Part shown: positions 10,559-19,616 of the stretch, piece after piece
Numbering within the stretch: the first letter of the stretch is position 1
Layout of the letters: each line of letters starts with the position of its first letter
From: Rhizobium ecuadorense
Lineage (GTDB): Bacteria > Pseudomonadota > Alphaproteobacteria > Rhizobiales > Rhizobiaceae
Length of the DNA: 64,000 nucleotides
Direction of reading: 5' to 3'
Assembly: GCF_001187535.1 (NCBI RefSeq)
Contig: NZ_LFIO01000381.1
Span: 248,001-312,000, forward strand
Made by a program: the position numbers and the translations under genes
The notes under the pieces: generated by a model
Database searches by the model: none
What the model was told of the DNA's origin: nothing
What the model saw: the letters and a program-made list of their open reading frames with translations, nothing else

Positions 10559-10787
10559 GCTCTTTCCTTCCCGGTATCCTGATATAAACGGCAAATCTGC
10601 GCGCGACCTACCGTGCGATCATTGTTGAAGCTCAAGCGGCTGCGACAGCCGTTCGATCAGCGCGAAGGGCGGGCAGGCGGCGATATTGCGCCGTCTTGCC
10701 CGTTGGTCCCTTCAGCGCCTCGGTCTCAGCCAGGGAGGAAGCGAGACCGGTTCATTTTCTGTTGCCGGCAATGCGTCTTCTTATCCA

Positions 10788-11576
10788 TCACCAGCAGCAG
10801 AAACCGCCGTCGACGAGAAGATCGACGCCGGTGACGAAACTTGCCGCATTCGACAGCAGGAACACCGCCGGACCGACCATTTCGTCGACCGCTGCCATGC
10901 GCTGCATCGGCGTCTGCTCCTCGAAAAGCTTGGTCTGATGAACCATCTCCGGACGGGTGTTCATCGGCGTTGCCGTATATCCGGGGGAGATGGTGTTGAC
11001 GCGAATGCCGCGGTCGACCCATTCCATCGCCATAGACTTCGACATGTGGATCACGCCCGCCTTGGAGGCGTTGTAATGCGCCTGGCTCAGCCCCCGGTTG
11101 ACGATCACGCCCGACATGGAAGCGATGTTGACGATGGAGCCGCGTCCATTCTTCAGCATGGCGCGGGCCTCGGCCTGGCAGGAAAGAAAGATGCCTTTGA
11201 GGTTGATATCCATCAACGTCTGGTATTGATCCTCTTCCATCTCTTCGGCCGCGTTCGCATTGGCGATGCCTGCGGCGTTGACGGCCAGCGTCAAGGCGCC
11301 GAGGTCCGCTTCGGTCCGTGCGACTGCTTCTCCGAGGGAAGACTTGCTCGTCACGTCAGCTGCGATCTCGATCGCGCGGCGGCCGGCGGCGCGGATATGT
11401 TCAGCCGTATTGGCCAGTCCGTCATCGGTCCGGCGGTCGAGCAGGGCCACGTCGGCGCCGCATTGCGCAAGGCCGATGGCAATGCGCTGCCCAATGCCGC
11501 TCCCGGCGCCGGTGACGATGGCAACCTGGCCGCTGAGATCGAAAAGCTTCGGGGCGTTCAGAGTGATGTCGGACAC
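10788..11576 (-). CDS. SDR family oxidoreductase, likely polyol/sugar dehydrogenase (2)
   Basis: A 262-residue SDR with TGAGSGIG at residues 22-29, Ser near 153, Tyr168 and Lys172. It ends VDGGFCCW, an ending I associate with sugar-alcohol and ketose reductases of the sorbose/xylulose reductase type. The chosen start is a GTG at 11576 directly after AAGGAAGAGCG; the frame runs up to 11678 without a ribosome site. It lies between the ABC ATPase and the other SDR on the same strand, with a 229-base gap to the latter. The substrate is inferred only. Confidence 0.88.
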   Translation of the reverse strand: MSDITLNAPKLFDLSGQVAIVTGAGSGIGQRIAIGLAQCGADVALLDRRTDDGLANTAEHIRAAGRRAIEIAADVTSKSSLGEAVARTEADLGALTLAVNAAGIANANAAEEMEEDQYQTLMDINLKGIFLSCQAEARAMLKNGRGSIVNIASMSGVIVNRGLSQAHYNASKAGVIHMSKSMAMEWVDRGIRVNTISPGYTATPMNTRPEMVHQTKLFEEQTPMQRMAAVDEMVGPAVFLLSNAASFVTGVDLLVDGGFCCW

Positions 11577-11598
11577 CGCTCTTCCTTTCTCTGTCTGT

Positions 11599-13077
11599 TT
11601 AGATGGTAGCCAGTTCCATGACCGAAACGTCATTGGCCTGGTCACGATTGAGAATCCCCGCCTGCTTGCCTTGCGCAAGCACGAGAATGCGATTGGAGAC
11701 GCCGAGAACTTCCTCGAGGTCCGAGCTTACGACGATGACCGCGACGCCCTGTTTGGCGAGATTGACGATGATGTCGTAGATGCCCGCGCGGGCGCCAACA
11801 TCGATGCCTCTCGTCGGTTCGTCGAGCACGACGACCTTGGGATCGCGCATGAGCCATTTGGCGATCACGACCTTCTGCTGGTTGCCGCCTGATAGGTCCG
11901 AGGCGTACTGCTCGGCACGGCCCTTGACGCCGAATTTGGCAACGGCCTTTTCCGCAAAGGAGCGCTTGATGCGCGGTGTGATCCAGCCGCCGCCCAGCTT
12001 GTCGAGATTGGCGTAGATAATGTTCTCGCTGATCCGGTGCCCGACGATCAGGCCTTGCTCCTTGCGGTCTTCCGGAACCATCACGATCCCCCTGGCGATG
12101 GCGTCCGCCGGGTCGCGCAGTCTGAGTTCCTCGCCTTCCAGCTTGATCGAACCAGCACTGATCGCATCGGCGCCCGAAATCGCCCGCACCAGTTCGGTGC
12201 GGCCGGCGCCGACCAGCCCGGCGATGCCGAGAATTTCGCCGGCCCGCACCTCGAAGGTAACGTCACGGAACGAGTCGTCCGGCGAGCTTAGCCCGGACAC
12301 TTCAAGCACCGGACGATCTGTCGGAACGGGCAGAGTGGGGAACAAACGGTCAAGCGGGCGTCCGACCATGCTCTCGACAATCGTTCGCACCGGGGTCGCG
12401 CTGTCGGAGAATTCCTGCACGCGCTCGCCGTCGCGAAGAACGACGATGCGGTCGGTGATCTGCTTGATCTCTTCCATTCGGTGGGAAATGTAGACGATGC
12501 CGACGCCTTCCGAGCGAAGCTTGCGAACCTGTTCGAAGAGAGCTTCCGTCTCCGCGCCGCCAAGGGCGGCTGTCGGCTCATCGAGGATCAGCAGCTTTGC
12601 GTTGAGAGCCAGCGCCTTGGCGATCTCGATGAGCTGCTGATTTGCCGTGGAAAGGCCGGCAACCTTCCGCGTCGCGGGTATGTGAAGGTTCAAGCGAGCG
12701 AGTTGGTCCTGGGCTCGGCGAACCATCTGGGCACGGTCGACGGCGCCGTTCTTCATCGGCCAGCGTCCGATGAAGACGTTTTCCGCGATAGACAGCTGCG
12801 GCAGAAGCTGCAGCTCCTGATGGATCAGGACGACGCCCTTGTCGATGGCTTCCCTCGGGGTGGCCGGGGCATAAGGCTGCCCCAGCCATGTCATGGATCC
12901 TTCGGAGGGCGTGCGTGAGCCGGCGATGATGCCCGACAGTGTCGACTTGCCCGCTCCGTTTTCACCGAGAAGTGCAACGACTTCGCCCGGATAGACGTCC
13001 AAGCTGACATCCTTCAGAACCTGGAGCGGCCCATACCACTTGGATATGCCCCTCAGGGAAAGAACGGGATCAGTCAC
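11599..13077 (-). CDS. Sugar ABC transporter ATPase, RbsA/XylG type
   Basis: The 492-residue protein holds two fused ABC domains, as in RbsA, AraG and XylG. The first Walker A GENGAGKST is at about residues 38-46. The second domain has the family's altered loop GLVGAGRTELVRAI, while its signature DLSGGNQQKVVIAKWL is intact. It powers import of a monosaccharide or polyol together with the permease and binding protein upstream. GAGGAGGTGTGCC precedes a GTG start at 13077, chosen over a TTG at 13092. Confidence 0.95.
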   Translation of the reverse strand: MTDPVLSLRGISKWYGPLQVLKDVSLDVYPGEVVALLGENGAGKSTLSGIIAGSRTPSEGSMTWLGQPYAPATPREAIDKGVVLIHQELQLLPQLSIAENVFIGRWPMKNGAVDRAQMVRRAQDQLARLNLHIPATRKVAGLSTANQQLIEIAKALALNAKLLILDEPTAALGGAETEALFEQVRKLRSEGVGIVYISHRMEEIKQITDRIVVLRDGERVQEFSDSATPVRTIVESMVGRPLDRLFPTLPVPTDRPVLEVSGLSSPDDSFRDVTFEVRAGEILGIAGLVGAGRTELVRAISGADAISAGSIKLEGEELRLRDPADAIARGIVMVPEDRKEQGLIVGHRISENIIYANLDKLGGGWITPRIKRSFAEKAVAKFGVKGRAEQYASDLSGGNQQKVVIAKWLMRDPKVVVLDEPTRGIDVGARAGIYDIIVNLAKQGVAVIVVSSDLEEVLGVSNRILVLAQGKQAGILNRDQANDVSVMELATI

Positions 13078-13105
13078 GGCACACCTCCTCAAGACCTCAA
13101 CTTTA

Positions 13106-14035
13106 TCAGGGATGGTTGGCGATGAAGCCTGCCACGTTTTCCTTGGTGGTCAGCGTGGCATCCAGGAGCTGGACCGGCGGCACCTTTTCTCCGGCGACAA
13201 GCTTGGCGGCATTTTCAACCGCATCGCGGCCCATCTTCTGCGTCTGCTGCGTCGCCGTCACGTTGAAGACGCCCTTGCTGAGGGCTTCGAGTGCCGCGGT
13301 GTCGCCATCGAAACCGCCAACCACGATCTTCTGCGACGGATTGGCGACCTTGATCGCCTGGGCAGCGCCAAGGGCGAGACCGTCGGCCTGTGCAAAGACG
13401 ATCGAAACATCAGGGTTTGCCTGCAGCATGTTCTGCATGATCTGGAAGCCTTCGTCCTGGCTCCAGATGTTCGAGAACTGCTCGGCGACAACCTTCACGT
13501 CAGGATAGGCCTTGAGGGATTCAGCGCAGCCCTTCGAGCGATCGACTTCCGGCGTCGTGCCCTTCTGGCCGTGGATGATGACCATCTTCCCCTTGCCGCC
13601 GGCTTCCTTCAGAATGTAGTCGCAGACCGCCTTGGCTGAGGCGACGGAATCCGTTGCGAGGAAGGTATCGCCCGGTGCACCCTCGGCGTTGCGGTCGACG
13701 TTGACGACCGGGATGCCGGCGCTCTTGGCCAGCTTGACCGGAACGGTCGCAGCCGCTGCACCTGCCGGAATGTAGATCAGCGCGTCGATTTTCTGGGTCA
13801 GAAGATCCTGGATCTGGTTGACCTGCGTCGGTCCGTCGCCCTTTGCGTCGACCGTGATGACTTCGATGCCGCGCTTCTTGGCTTCGGCCTCGACCGATTG
13901 CTTGATCTGGTTGAAGAAGTTTGCCTGAAGATTGGCGACGGCCAGGCCGAGCTTCTTCAGTTCCGCCGCGTGCACGGGGCCGAGCATGAGACCGAGCAGT
14001 GCAGCAGATGCGAGCATGGTGCGCGCTATTTTCAT
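13106..14035 (-). CDS. Periplasmic sugar-binding protein of a ribose-type ABC importer
   Basis: The 309-residue protein has a clear signal peptide (MKIARTMLASAALLGLMLG, probably cut after VHA at about residue 23) and a peripBP_4/RbsB-like fold: NLQANFFNQIKQSVEAEAKK, ILTQKIDALI-type region and VGGFDGDTAALEALSKG. It should deliver a sugar to the adjacent permease. GGAGGAAATACA stands before the ATG at 14035; the frame above it is not protein-like. Family members bind ribose, xylose, allose or polyols, so the ligand cannot be read directly. Confidence 0.93.
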   Translation of the reverse strand: MKIARTMLASAALLGLMLGPVHAAELKKLGLAVANLQANFFNQIKQSVEAEAKKRGIEVITVDAKGDGPTQVNQIQDLLTQKIDALIYIPAGAAAATVPVKLAKSAGIPVVNVDRNAEGAPGDTFLATDSVASAKAVCDYILKEAGGKGKMVIIHGQKGTTPEVDRSKGCAESLKAYPDVKVVAEQFSNIWSQDEGFQIMQNMLQANPDVSIVFAQADGLALGAAQAIKVANPSQKIVVGGFDGDTAALEALSKGVFNVTATQQTQKMGRDAVENAAKLVAGEKVPPVQLLDATLTTKENVAGFIANHP

Positions 14036-14150
14036 TGTATTTCCTCCGTTGTTGATGGAACCCTCGGGTATGTCCTCCCCCTCGGGGTATTGATCCGCCC
14101 CCAATTTCGGGGCGGAATTTTGGGGCCGCCAACGCGGCGGACCCTGCTCG

Positions 14151-15131
14151 TCAGGCGCGACGCCGACGAATGGTCTCCGCGCCGACCGCGAGCACGATGA
14201 CGATGCCGATGATCACCTGCTGCAGGAACGGCGAGACGTTGAGAAGATTGAGCCCGTTGCGAAGCACGCCGATGATGAGAACACCGATCAGTGTTCCTCC
14301 GATACCGCCCGCGCCGCCGGAGAGCGAAGTTCCGCCGATGACGACCGCGGCGATGGTGTCCAGTTCATAGCCGAGACCGCTGGACGGTTGGACGGAATCC
14401 AGCCGGGCGGCGAGTACGATGCCTGCGAGCCCCGCAAGCACTGAACTTACGACGTAGACGCCAATCGTCACGAGCGGGACGTTGATACCCGCAAGGCGCG
14501 CGACTTCCGGATTTCCTCCGACCGCGTAGAGCATGCGACCTTCGGACCGGAAGTGCAGGAAAAGCCACGCCGCAAGAACAACAGCAAGCATGAGAAACAC
14601 GGTGGCGGTCAACACGCCGAAATGGCGATCGATTGCCAGCATCATGAACCAGTCAGGGAATCCAACGATCTGCTGGCCGTCCGTGATCATATTGGCGACG
14701 CCGCGAGCTGCGGACATCATCGCAAGCGTGGCAATAAAGGCTGGAACCCTGAACTGCGTCACCAGAAGCCCGACGATCAGCCCCGAAACCCCCGATGCGA
14801 CCAGAGCAAAAGCGATCGCGACGGGCAGCGGCAGGCCGGCGACATTGGCGGTCCAGCCCATGACCATCATCGCCAGGGCAAGTGCCGAGCCGACGGAGAG
14901 ATCGATGCCGCCGATCAGGATGACGAAGGTCATTCCAACCGCCATGATGCCGAGAACGGTGATCTGGTCGAGGATGTTGAGGCCGTTTCGAACCGAAAGA
15001 AACGTGTCCGTGCTGAGGCTCAGAAAGACGCAGAGCGCAAGCAGTCCCACGAGCGGGCCGGTAGCTCCCTTGAGCTTGCCGAGCCAGGCGCCGGACGAAA
15101 GCCTGTGTTCATTGATATCGAGCGCCACCAT
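14151..15131 (-). CDS. Sugar ABC transporter permease, RbsC type
   Basis: A 326-residue polytopic membrane protein with the RbsC signature GIDLSVGSALALAMM and the C-terminal GGTSLSGGAGGIGGTLIG loop of the sugar permease family (BPD_transp_2). It forms the channel of the importer, probably as a homodimer. GGGAGGAGCA precedes the ATG at 15131. It is the first gene of the leftward operon and its promoter lies in the 15132-15342 gap, which holds three candidate operators. Confidence 0.94.
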   Translation of the reverse strand: MVALDINEHRLSSGAWLGKLKGATGPLVGLLALCVFLSLSTDTFLSVRNGLNILDQITVLGIMAVGMTFVILIGGIDLSVGSALALAMMVMGWTANVAGLPLPVAIAFALVASGVSGLIVGLLVTQFRVPAFIATLAMMSAARGVANMITDGQQIVGFPDWFMMLAIDRHFGVLTATVFLMLAVVLAAWLFLHFRSEGRMLYAVGGNPEVARLAGINVPLVTIGVYVVSSVLAGLAGIVLAARLDSVQPSSGLGYELDTIAAVVIGGTSLSGGAGGIGGTLIGVLIIGVLRNGLNLLNVSPFLQQVIIGIVIVLAVGAETIRRRRA

Positions 15132-15175
15132 TGCTCCTCCCTATGCTTAGGCCTGTATCCGATATTCGTTCAGGT

Positions 15176-15191
15176 GAGAATAAATATTCAT
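15176..15191 (-). promoter_or_regulatory. Candidate SorC-regulator operator, site A
   Basis: On the minus strand the site reads ATGAATATTTATTCTC and matches the site at 15316-15331 at 13 of 16 positions. It lies 45 bases upstream of the permease start, where a repressor or activator of the leftward transport operon would bind. Confidence 0.55.
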
Positions 15192-15297
15192 GCCTGCTGG
15201 AAAATTCATTAACAACTTGCTTTCCGGCTGTCAACAAGATTTCGTTGGATGGATGTTCGAGGTAGTTGGTATAAAGGGGTTGACTAATCGGCTTCTT

Positions 15298-15331
15298 GTG
15301 CAAAAATATTGAATAGTGAATATTTATGCAC
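15298..15331. promoter_or_regulatory. Candidate SorC-regulator operators, paired sites B and C
   Basis: GTGAATATTTATGCAC (15316-15331, plus strand) faces a minus-strand copy at 15298-15313 that matches it at 13 of 16 bases. Together they form an interrupted inverted repeat, GTGCA-A-AAATATT against AATATTTATGCAC. The pair ends just before the ribosome site of the transketolase gene. The same motif occurs in front of the SorC-type regulator gene. Confidence 0.6.
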
Positions 15332-15342
15332 ACGAGGAATCG

Positions 15343-16152
15343 ATGGATACGACAGAACTTGAGCGCATCGCCCGCGAGATCCGATTGCGCGATCTCCAGG
15401 CGGTCTTTGAAGCGGGCGCCGGCCATATTGGCGGGGAGATGTCGGTCATCGACATTTTGACGGCGCTCTATTTTCGTGTCCTGAATGTCTGGCCGGATGA
15501 GCCGAGACATCCCGACCGCGACAGGTTCGTTCTTTCAAAGGGGCATACGGCATGCGCTCTGTATGTGACGCTCGCAAAACGCGGCTTCATCCCGGAGGAG
15601 GAGATTTCCACCTTCTTGCAGCCGCATTCGAGGTTGAACGGGCATCCGAATTGCAACAAGGTTCCCGGCGTCGAAACGAATACCGGGCCGCTCGGCCACG
15701 GTCTTCCGGTCGCAGTCGGAATGGCGAAAGCCGCCAAGCTGTCAGGCGCCGGATATTACACCTATGTCGTCACCGGCGACGGTGAGATGCAGGAGGGCTC
15801 CAACTGGGAGGCGATCATGGCGGCCGCGCAGTTCAAGCTCGATAACTTGACGCTGGTGATCGACCACAACAGGTTCCAGCAGGGGGCGGCGCTTTCGGAA
15901 ACCAACGATCTCGCCCCGCTTCGTCCGAAGCTCGAGGCCTTCGATTGGGAGGTCACCGAGATCAACGGCAACATAATGAGCGAGATCGTTCCGGCGCTCG
16001 AACACCGGGGATCGAGACCGCATTGCATCGTTGCCCATACCAACAAGGGCCATGGAATTTCGTTCATGCAGGACCGGGTCGACTGGCACCACAAGGTGCC
16101 CAATAGGGAACAATACGAAATCGCAGTGGCAGAATTGTCGGAGGCACTCTAA
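15343..16152 (+). CDS. Split transketolase, N-terminal (thiamine diphosphate) subunit
   Basis: The 269-residue protein corresponds to the first third of transketolase. It has the ThDP-binding motif GDGEMQEGSNWEA followed by NLTLVIDHNRFQQG, and NTGPLGHGLPVAVGMA earlier. It pairs with the next gene to make one active enzyme. ACGAGGA precedes the ATG at 15343, which is better supported than the start at 15316. Split transketolases in catabolic clusters act on unusual ketose phosphates, apulose 4-phosphate being a known case; which one is used here is unknown. Confidence 0.93.
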   Translation: MDTTELERIAREIRLRDLQAVFEAGAGHIGGEMSVIDILTALYFRVLNVWPDEPRHPDRDRFVLSKGHTACALYVTLAKRGFIPEEEISTFLQPHSRLNGHPNCNKVPGVETNTGPLGHGLPVAVGMAKAAKLSGAGYYTYVVTGDGEMQEGSNWEAIMAAAQFKLDNLTLVIDHNRFQQGAALSETNDLAPLRPKLEAFDWEVTEINGNIMSEIVPALEHRGSRPHCIVAHTNKGHGISFMQDRVDWHHKVPNREQYEIAVAELSEAL

Positions 16153-17108
16153 TGAACGCGCCAGTAAACCCACCCAAGCTCCACGATTGCCGCGACGCCT
16201 TTGCTTCCACGCTCGAGCGGCTGGCAGCTGAAAACGAAACGATCGTTGCCGTCTGCAACGACTCCGTCGGCTCCTCCAAGCTCGGCGGTTTCAAGTCGAA
16301 GTTCGGAGAGCGCCTCGTCAACGTCGGCATTGCCGAGCAGAACATGGTCGGCGTTGGAGCGGGCCTTGCCAATGGCGGGCGTCTTCCATTCGTGTGCGCC
16401 GCTGCCCCGTTTCTCACGGGGCGGTCGCTGGAGCAGATCAAGGCCGATATTTCCTACTCGAATGCCAACGTCAAACTTGTGGGTATTTCTTCCGGAATGG
16501 CATATGGCGAGCTCGGCCCGACGCATCACTCGATCGAAGATTTCGCCTGGCTGCGGGTCCTGCCCAATCTCCCGGTCATTGCGCCCTGCGACCGCATCGA
16601 AACCGCTGCCGCCGTTGCGTGGGCCGCGACTTACAACGGGCCCTGTTTCCTGCGTCTGTCTCGCGTCGGCGTGCCCGATCTGCTTCCGGAGGGTCATAGG
16701 TTCGAACTTGGCAAGGCAAATCTCCTTCGCCAGGGTTCCGACGTCACCCTTATCGCCAACGGCACTTTGACCCATCGTATCGTGAAGGCGGCCGAAATCC
16801 TCGCAGCCCGCGGCATCGATGCCAGGGTTCTCAACCTCGCAACGGTTCGTCCGATCGACGAAGAGGCCATCATCGCCGCGGCGAGGGAAACCGGAGCGAT
16901 CGTCACGGCCGAAGAGCATTCGATCTTCGGCGGGCTCGGTTCCGCGGTCGCCGAAGTGGTGGTCGACAATGCTCCGGTGCCGATGAAACGTCTCGGCGTT
17001 CCCGGCGTCTATGCCCCCACAGGTTCGGCAGAGTTCCTGCTCGACGAATACGGGATGGCGCCGTCGGCAATCGCCGACGCTGCACAGGCGCTGATCAAGC
17101 GCAAGTAA
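16152..17108 (+). CDS. Split transketolase, C-terminal (pyrimidine-binding) subunit
   Basis: The 318-residue product matches the middle and C-terminal domains of transketolase: RLVNVGIAEQNMVGVGAGLA, the catalytic Glu region of the pyrimidine domain, and EEHSIFGGLGSAVAEVV. Its ATG shares a base with the stop of the N-terminal subunit gene, so the two are translationally coupled and made in equal amounts. It supplies the second half of the ThDP site at the subunit interface. Confidence 0.93.
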   Translation: MNAPVNPPKLHDCRDAFASTLERLAAENETIVAVCNDSVGSSKLGGFKSKFGERLVNVGIAEQNMVGVGAGLANGGRLPFVCAAAPFLTGRSLEQIKADISYSNANVKLVGISSGMAYGELGPTHHSIEDFAWLRVLPNLPVIAPCDRIETAAAVAWAATYNGPCFLRLSRVGVPDLLPEGHRFELGKANLLRQGSDVTLIANGTLTHRIVKAAEILAARGIDARVLNLATVRPIDEEAIIAAARETGAIVTAEEHSIFGGLGSAVAEVVVDNAPVPMKRLGVPGVYAPTGSAEFLLDEYGMAPSAIADAAQALIKRK

Positions 17109-17177
17109 CTGGGGATCGCGTGAAGCGGCCGGGGTGCATTTTGCCACTGCGGCCGCCACCTGATCTGGGAGGATGGA

Positions 17178-18644
17178 ATGCGGGCAATTCTGGCAATCGA
17201 CCAGGGCACGACCAATTCAAAGGCAGTTCTCGTTTCCGAAAAGGGAGAAATCGTCGGAAGGGGTTCGGCTCCTGTCGGCATCTCCTATCCGAAGCCGGGC
17301 TGGGTCGAACAAGACCCGCGCCGGCTCTACGCATCGGTCTGCGAAGCGATCGACGCCTGCCTGAAGGCCAGCCCGGCTGTGGTGATCGAGGCGGTCGCCA
17401 TTTCCAACCAGCGCGAGTCCGTCACCGCCTGGGACGCCGAAACGGGAGAGCCGCTCGGACCGGTGGTCAGCTGGCAGTGCCGTCGAACGGCGCAGGATTG
17501 CGAACGTCTGATTGCCGAAGGCCGCCTTGACCGGGTGCAGGCGCTGACCGGTCTGCCACTGGATCCGATGTTCCCAGGTTCGAAATTCCGATGGCTGCTC
17601 GACCGGATTCCTGCCGGGCGATCGGTGCGGCTCGGAACGATCGACAGCTGGCTCGTCCACTGCCTGACGGGCGGGCGCCGGCATGTATGCGACGCGTCCA
17701 ATGCCGCCAGGAGCCAGCTGTTCGATCTCCAGGAGCAGAGATGGAGCGAGGAGCTTGGCGCGATCTTCGGCGTCGATATCGCGCTGCTGCCCGAGGTGCT
17801 CGACAGCTCCGCCGATTTCGGCAGAACGCAAGGATTGCCGGGAGTGGCGGACGGCACGCCCATCATGGCCGCGATCGGCGACAGCCACGCAGCCCTGTTC
17901 GGCCATGGAGCCTTCAAGCCGGGCGACGGCAAGGTGACCTTCGGAACCGGCTCTTCTATCATGACGACGCTGCCGCAATTCATCGCCCCGCGCAACGGCG
18001 TCACAACCACCGTCGCATGGCGTATCGGGGGAAAGCCGACTTTCGCGTTCGAAGGCAATATTCTGGTTTGCGCCGCCAGCCTGCCCTGGATGGCGGATAT
18101 TCTCGGCCTTGCGGATGTGGCGGCCCTTGTCGAACTTGCGGCGAGTGCTGCGCCTGGAGGACCCGGTTTCGTGCCGGCCTTCGTCGGACTGGGCGCGCCT
18201 TACTGGCATTCCGACGCCCGCGCCCTGTTCTCCCAGATCAACTTCAACACGACACGGGCGCAAATGGCGCGGTCGGTCACCGACTCCATCGCCTTCCAGG
18301 TGCATGACGTGATCGCGGCCATGCGGGCACAGAGCGGCGGCGCGCTTGGGGCGCTCTATGTGGATGGGGGCCCGAGCCAGAACCGCTTCCTGATGCAGTG
18401 CGTCGCCGACCTCATCCAACATCCCGTGATCCAATGCGAGGCACCCGAGGCGTCGGCTTTGGGCGCCGCCTATCTGGCGGGGCTGTCCCTCGGCTTGTGG
18501 AGCGATCTCCACATGGTCGCGGGCTTGCCGAGAAACACCCAAACCATTGGGCCGCAACCCGTGGATCGCGCAGCACTTCTCCACACTTGGAATGATGCGC
18601 TCGCCCGCTCGACGTCCCGCGAAACACAGGCTAAAGGTGAATAA
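17178..18644 (+). CDS. FGGY-family carbohydrate kinase
   Basis: A 488-residue kinase with the phosphate-1 loop DQGTTNSKAV at the start, GDSHAALFGHGA in the middle and the adenosine loop DGGPSQNRFLMQ near residue 395. It is nearest in look to glycerol kinase and xylulokinase, but the surrounding SDRs and split transketolase favour a ketose or polyol substrate. A GGGAGGATGG ribosome site lies before the ATG. The last codons overlap a candidate operator for the next gene. Confidence 0.93.
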   Translation: MRAILAIDQGTTNSKAVLVSEKGEIVGRGSAPVGISYPKPGWVEQDPRRLYASVCEAIDACLKASPAVVIEAVAISNQRESVTAWDAETGEPLGPVVSWQCRRTAQDCERLIAEGRLDRVQALTGLPLDPMFPGSKFRWLLDRIPAGRSVRLGTIDSWLVHCLTGGRRHVCDASNAARSQLFDLQEQRWSEELGAIFGVDIALLPEVLDSSADFGRTQGLPGVADGTPIMAAIGDSHAALFGHGAFKPGDGKVTFGTGSSIMTTLPQFIAPRNGVTTTVAWRIGGKPTFAFEGNILVCAASLPWMADILGLADVAALVELAASAAPGGPGFVPAFVGLGAPYWHSDARALFSQINFNTTRAQMARSVTDSIAFQVHDVIAAMRAQSGGALGALYVDGGPSQNRFLMQCVADLIQHPVIQCEAPEASALGAAYLAGLSLGLWSDLHMVAGLPRNTQTIGPQPVDRAALLHTWNDALARSTSRETQAKGE

Positions 18645-18652
18645 AAATTCAC
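18637..18652. promoter_or_regulatory. Candidate SorC-regulator operator, site D (autoregulation)
   Basis: GTGAATAAAAATTCAC has perfect arms GTGAAT/ATTCAC and agrees with the 15316-15331 site at 12 of 16 positions, giving the consensus GTGAATAWWWATKCAC. It overlaps the kinase stop codon and ends 13 bases before the regulator's ATG, the position of an autoregulatory site. Confidence 0.55.
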
Positions 18653-18665
18653 TCTGGGATTAGCG

Positions 18666-19616
18666 ATGACTCGCCTCAATGAACTCCGCCTCATTTCAAG
18701 GGTCGCCCAGATGTACCACATCGAGGGGCGGCGGCAGGCGGAGATCGCAGAGCACCTTCGCCTGTCGCAGGCGACGGTGTCGCGCATGCTCAAGCGTGCC
18801 GAGGCTGAAGATATCGTGCGAACCAGCGTCATCCCTCCCGTCGGTACCTACAGCGAACTCGAGAGCGCGCTTCGCGAAAAATACGATCTGCCGGAGGCGA
18901 TCGTCGTCGAGTGCACGGAAGACCGGGACGGCGCCATCATGGCCCGTATCGGCGAGGCGGCGGCGCATCTCCTGGAGGTGACGCTTGCGCCAGGAGAGAT
19001 CATCGGCGTTTCGAGCTGGAGCCAGACCATTTTCAAGATGGTCGAAAACATTCATCCTTCGAAGAGCGCTCAGGTGAAATACGTCGTCCAGACCCTTGGC
19101 GGCATGGGCGATCCTTCGGTGCAGACGCACGCGACGCAGCTGACCACGCGGCTTGCACGGCTGACCGGCGCCGAGCCGAAACTGCTCCCCGTGCAGGGCG
19201 TGACGACGTCGAGGGAGGCAAAGCTTCTGATGCAGGCCGACCCTTTCGTCCGCGAGACGATGGATCTGTTCGGCAGCATCACGCTGGCGATCGTCGGCAT
19301 CGGAGCCGTCGAGCCCTCCGAACTTCTCGCTCGATCCGGCAACATCTTTTCGTCTCGGGAACTCTCCGATCTCGCGGAAGCGGGCGCCGTCGGCGACATT
19401 TCGCTTCGCTTCTTCGATAAGAACGGCAAGCCGGTGAAGACGCCCCTGGATGACCGGGTCATAGGGCTTCCGCTCGAGGATCTCGAACGGGTGGACCGGG
19501 TCATTGCACTGGCCGGCGGGTCCAAGAAGACCGACGCTATCGCAGGCGCGCTGCGCGTCGGGGTGATCGATATGTTGGTTACGGACAAGTTTACGGCGCA
19601 GCGATTGATCGATTGA
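18666..19616 (+). CDS. SorC/DeoR-type sugar-binding transcriptional regulator
   Basis: The 316-residue protein starts with a helix-turn-helix (about residues 20-50: RRQAEIAEHLRLSQATVSRMLKRAE, shown here in part as QATVSRMLKRAE) followed by a sugar-phosphate-binding SorC domain, with IVGIGAVEPSELL and the effector-site stretch GVIDMLVTDKFTAQ at the end. Such regulators sense a phosphorylated sugar of the pathway. It ends the rightward operon and probably controls both arms of the island through the repeated 16-bp motif. Confidence 0.92.
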   Translation: MTRLNELRLISRVAQMYHIEGRRQAEIAEHLRLSQATVSRMLKRAEAEDIVRTSVIPPVGTYSELESALREKYDLPEAIVVECTEDRDGAIMARIGEAAAHLLEVTLAPGEIIGVSSWSQTIFKMVENIHPSKSAQVKYVVQTLGGMGDPSVQTHATQLTTRLARLTGAEPKLLPVQGVTTSREAKLLMQADPFVRETMDLFGSITLAIVGIGAVEPSELLARSGNIFSSRELSDLAEAGAVGDISLRFFDKNGKPVKTPLDDRVIGLPLEDLERVDRVIALAGGSKKTDAIAGALRVGVIDMLVTDKFTAQRLID

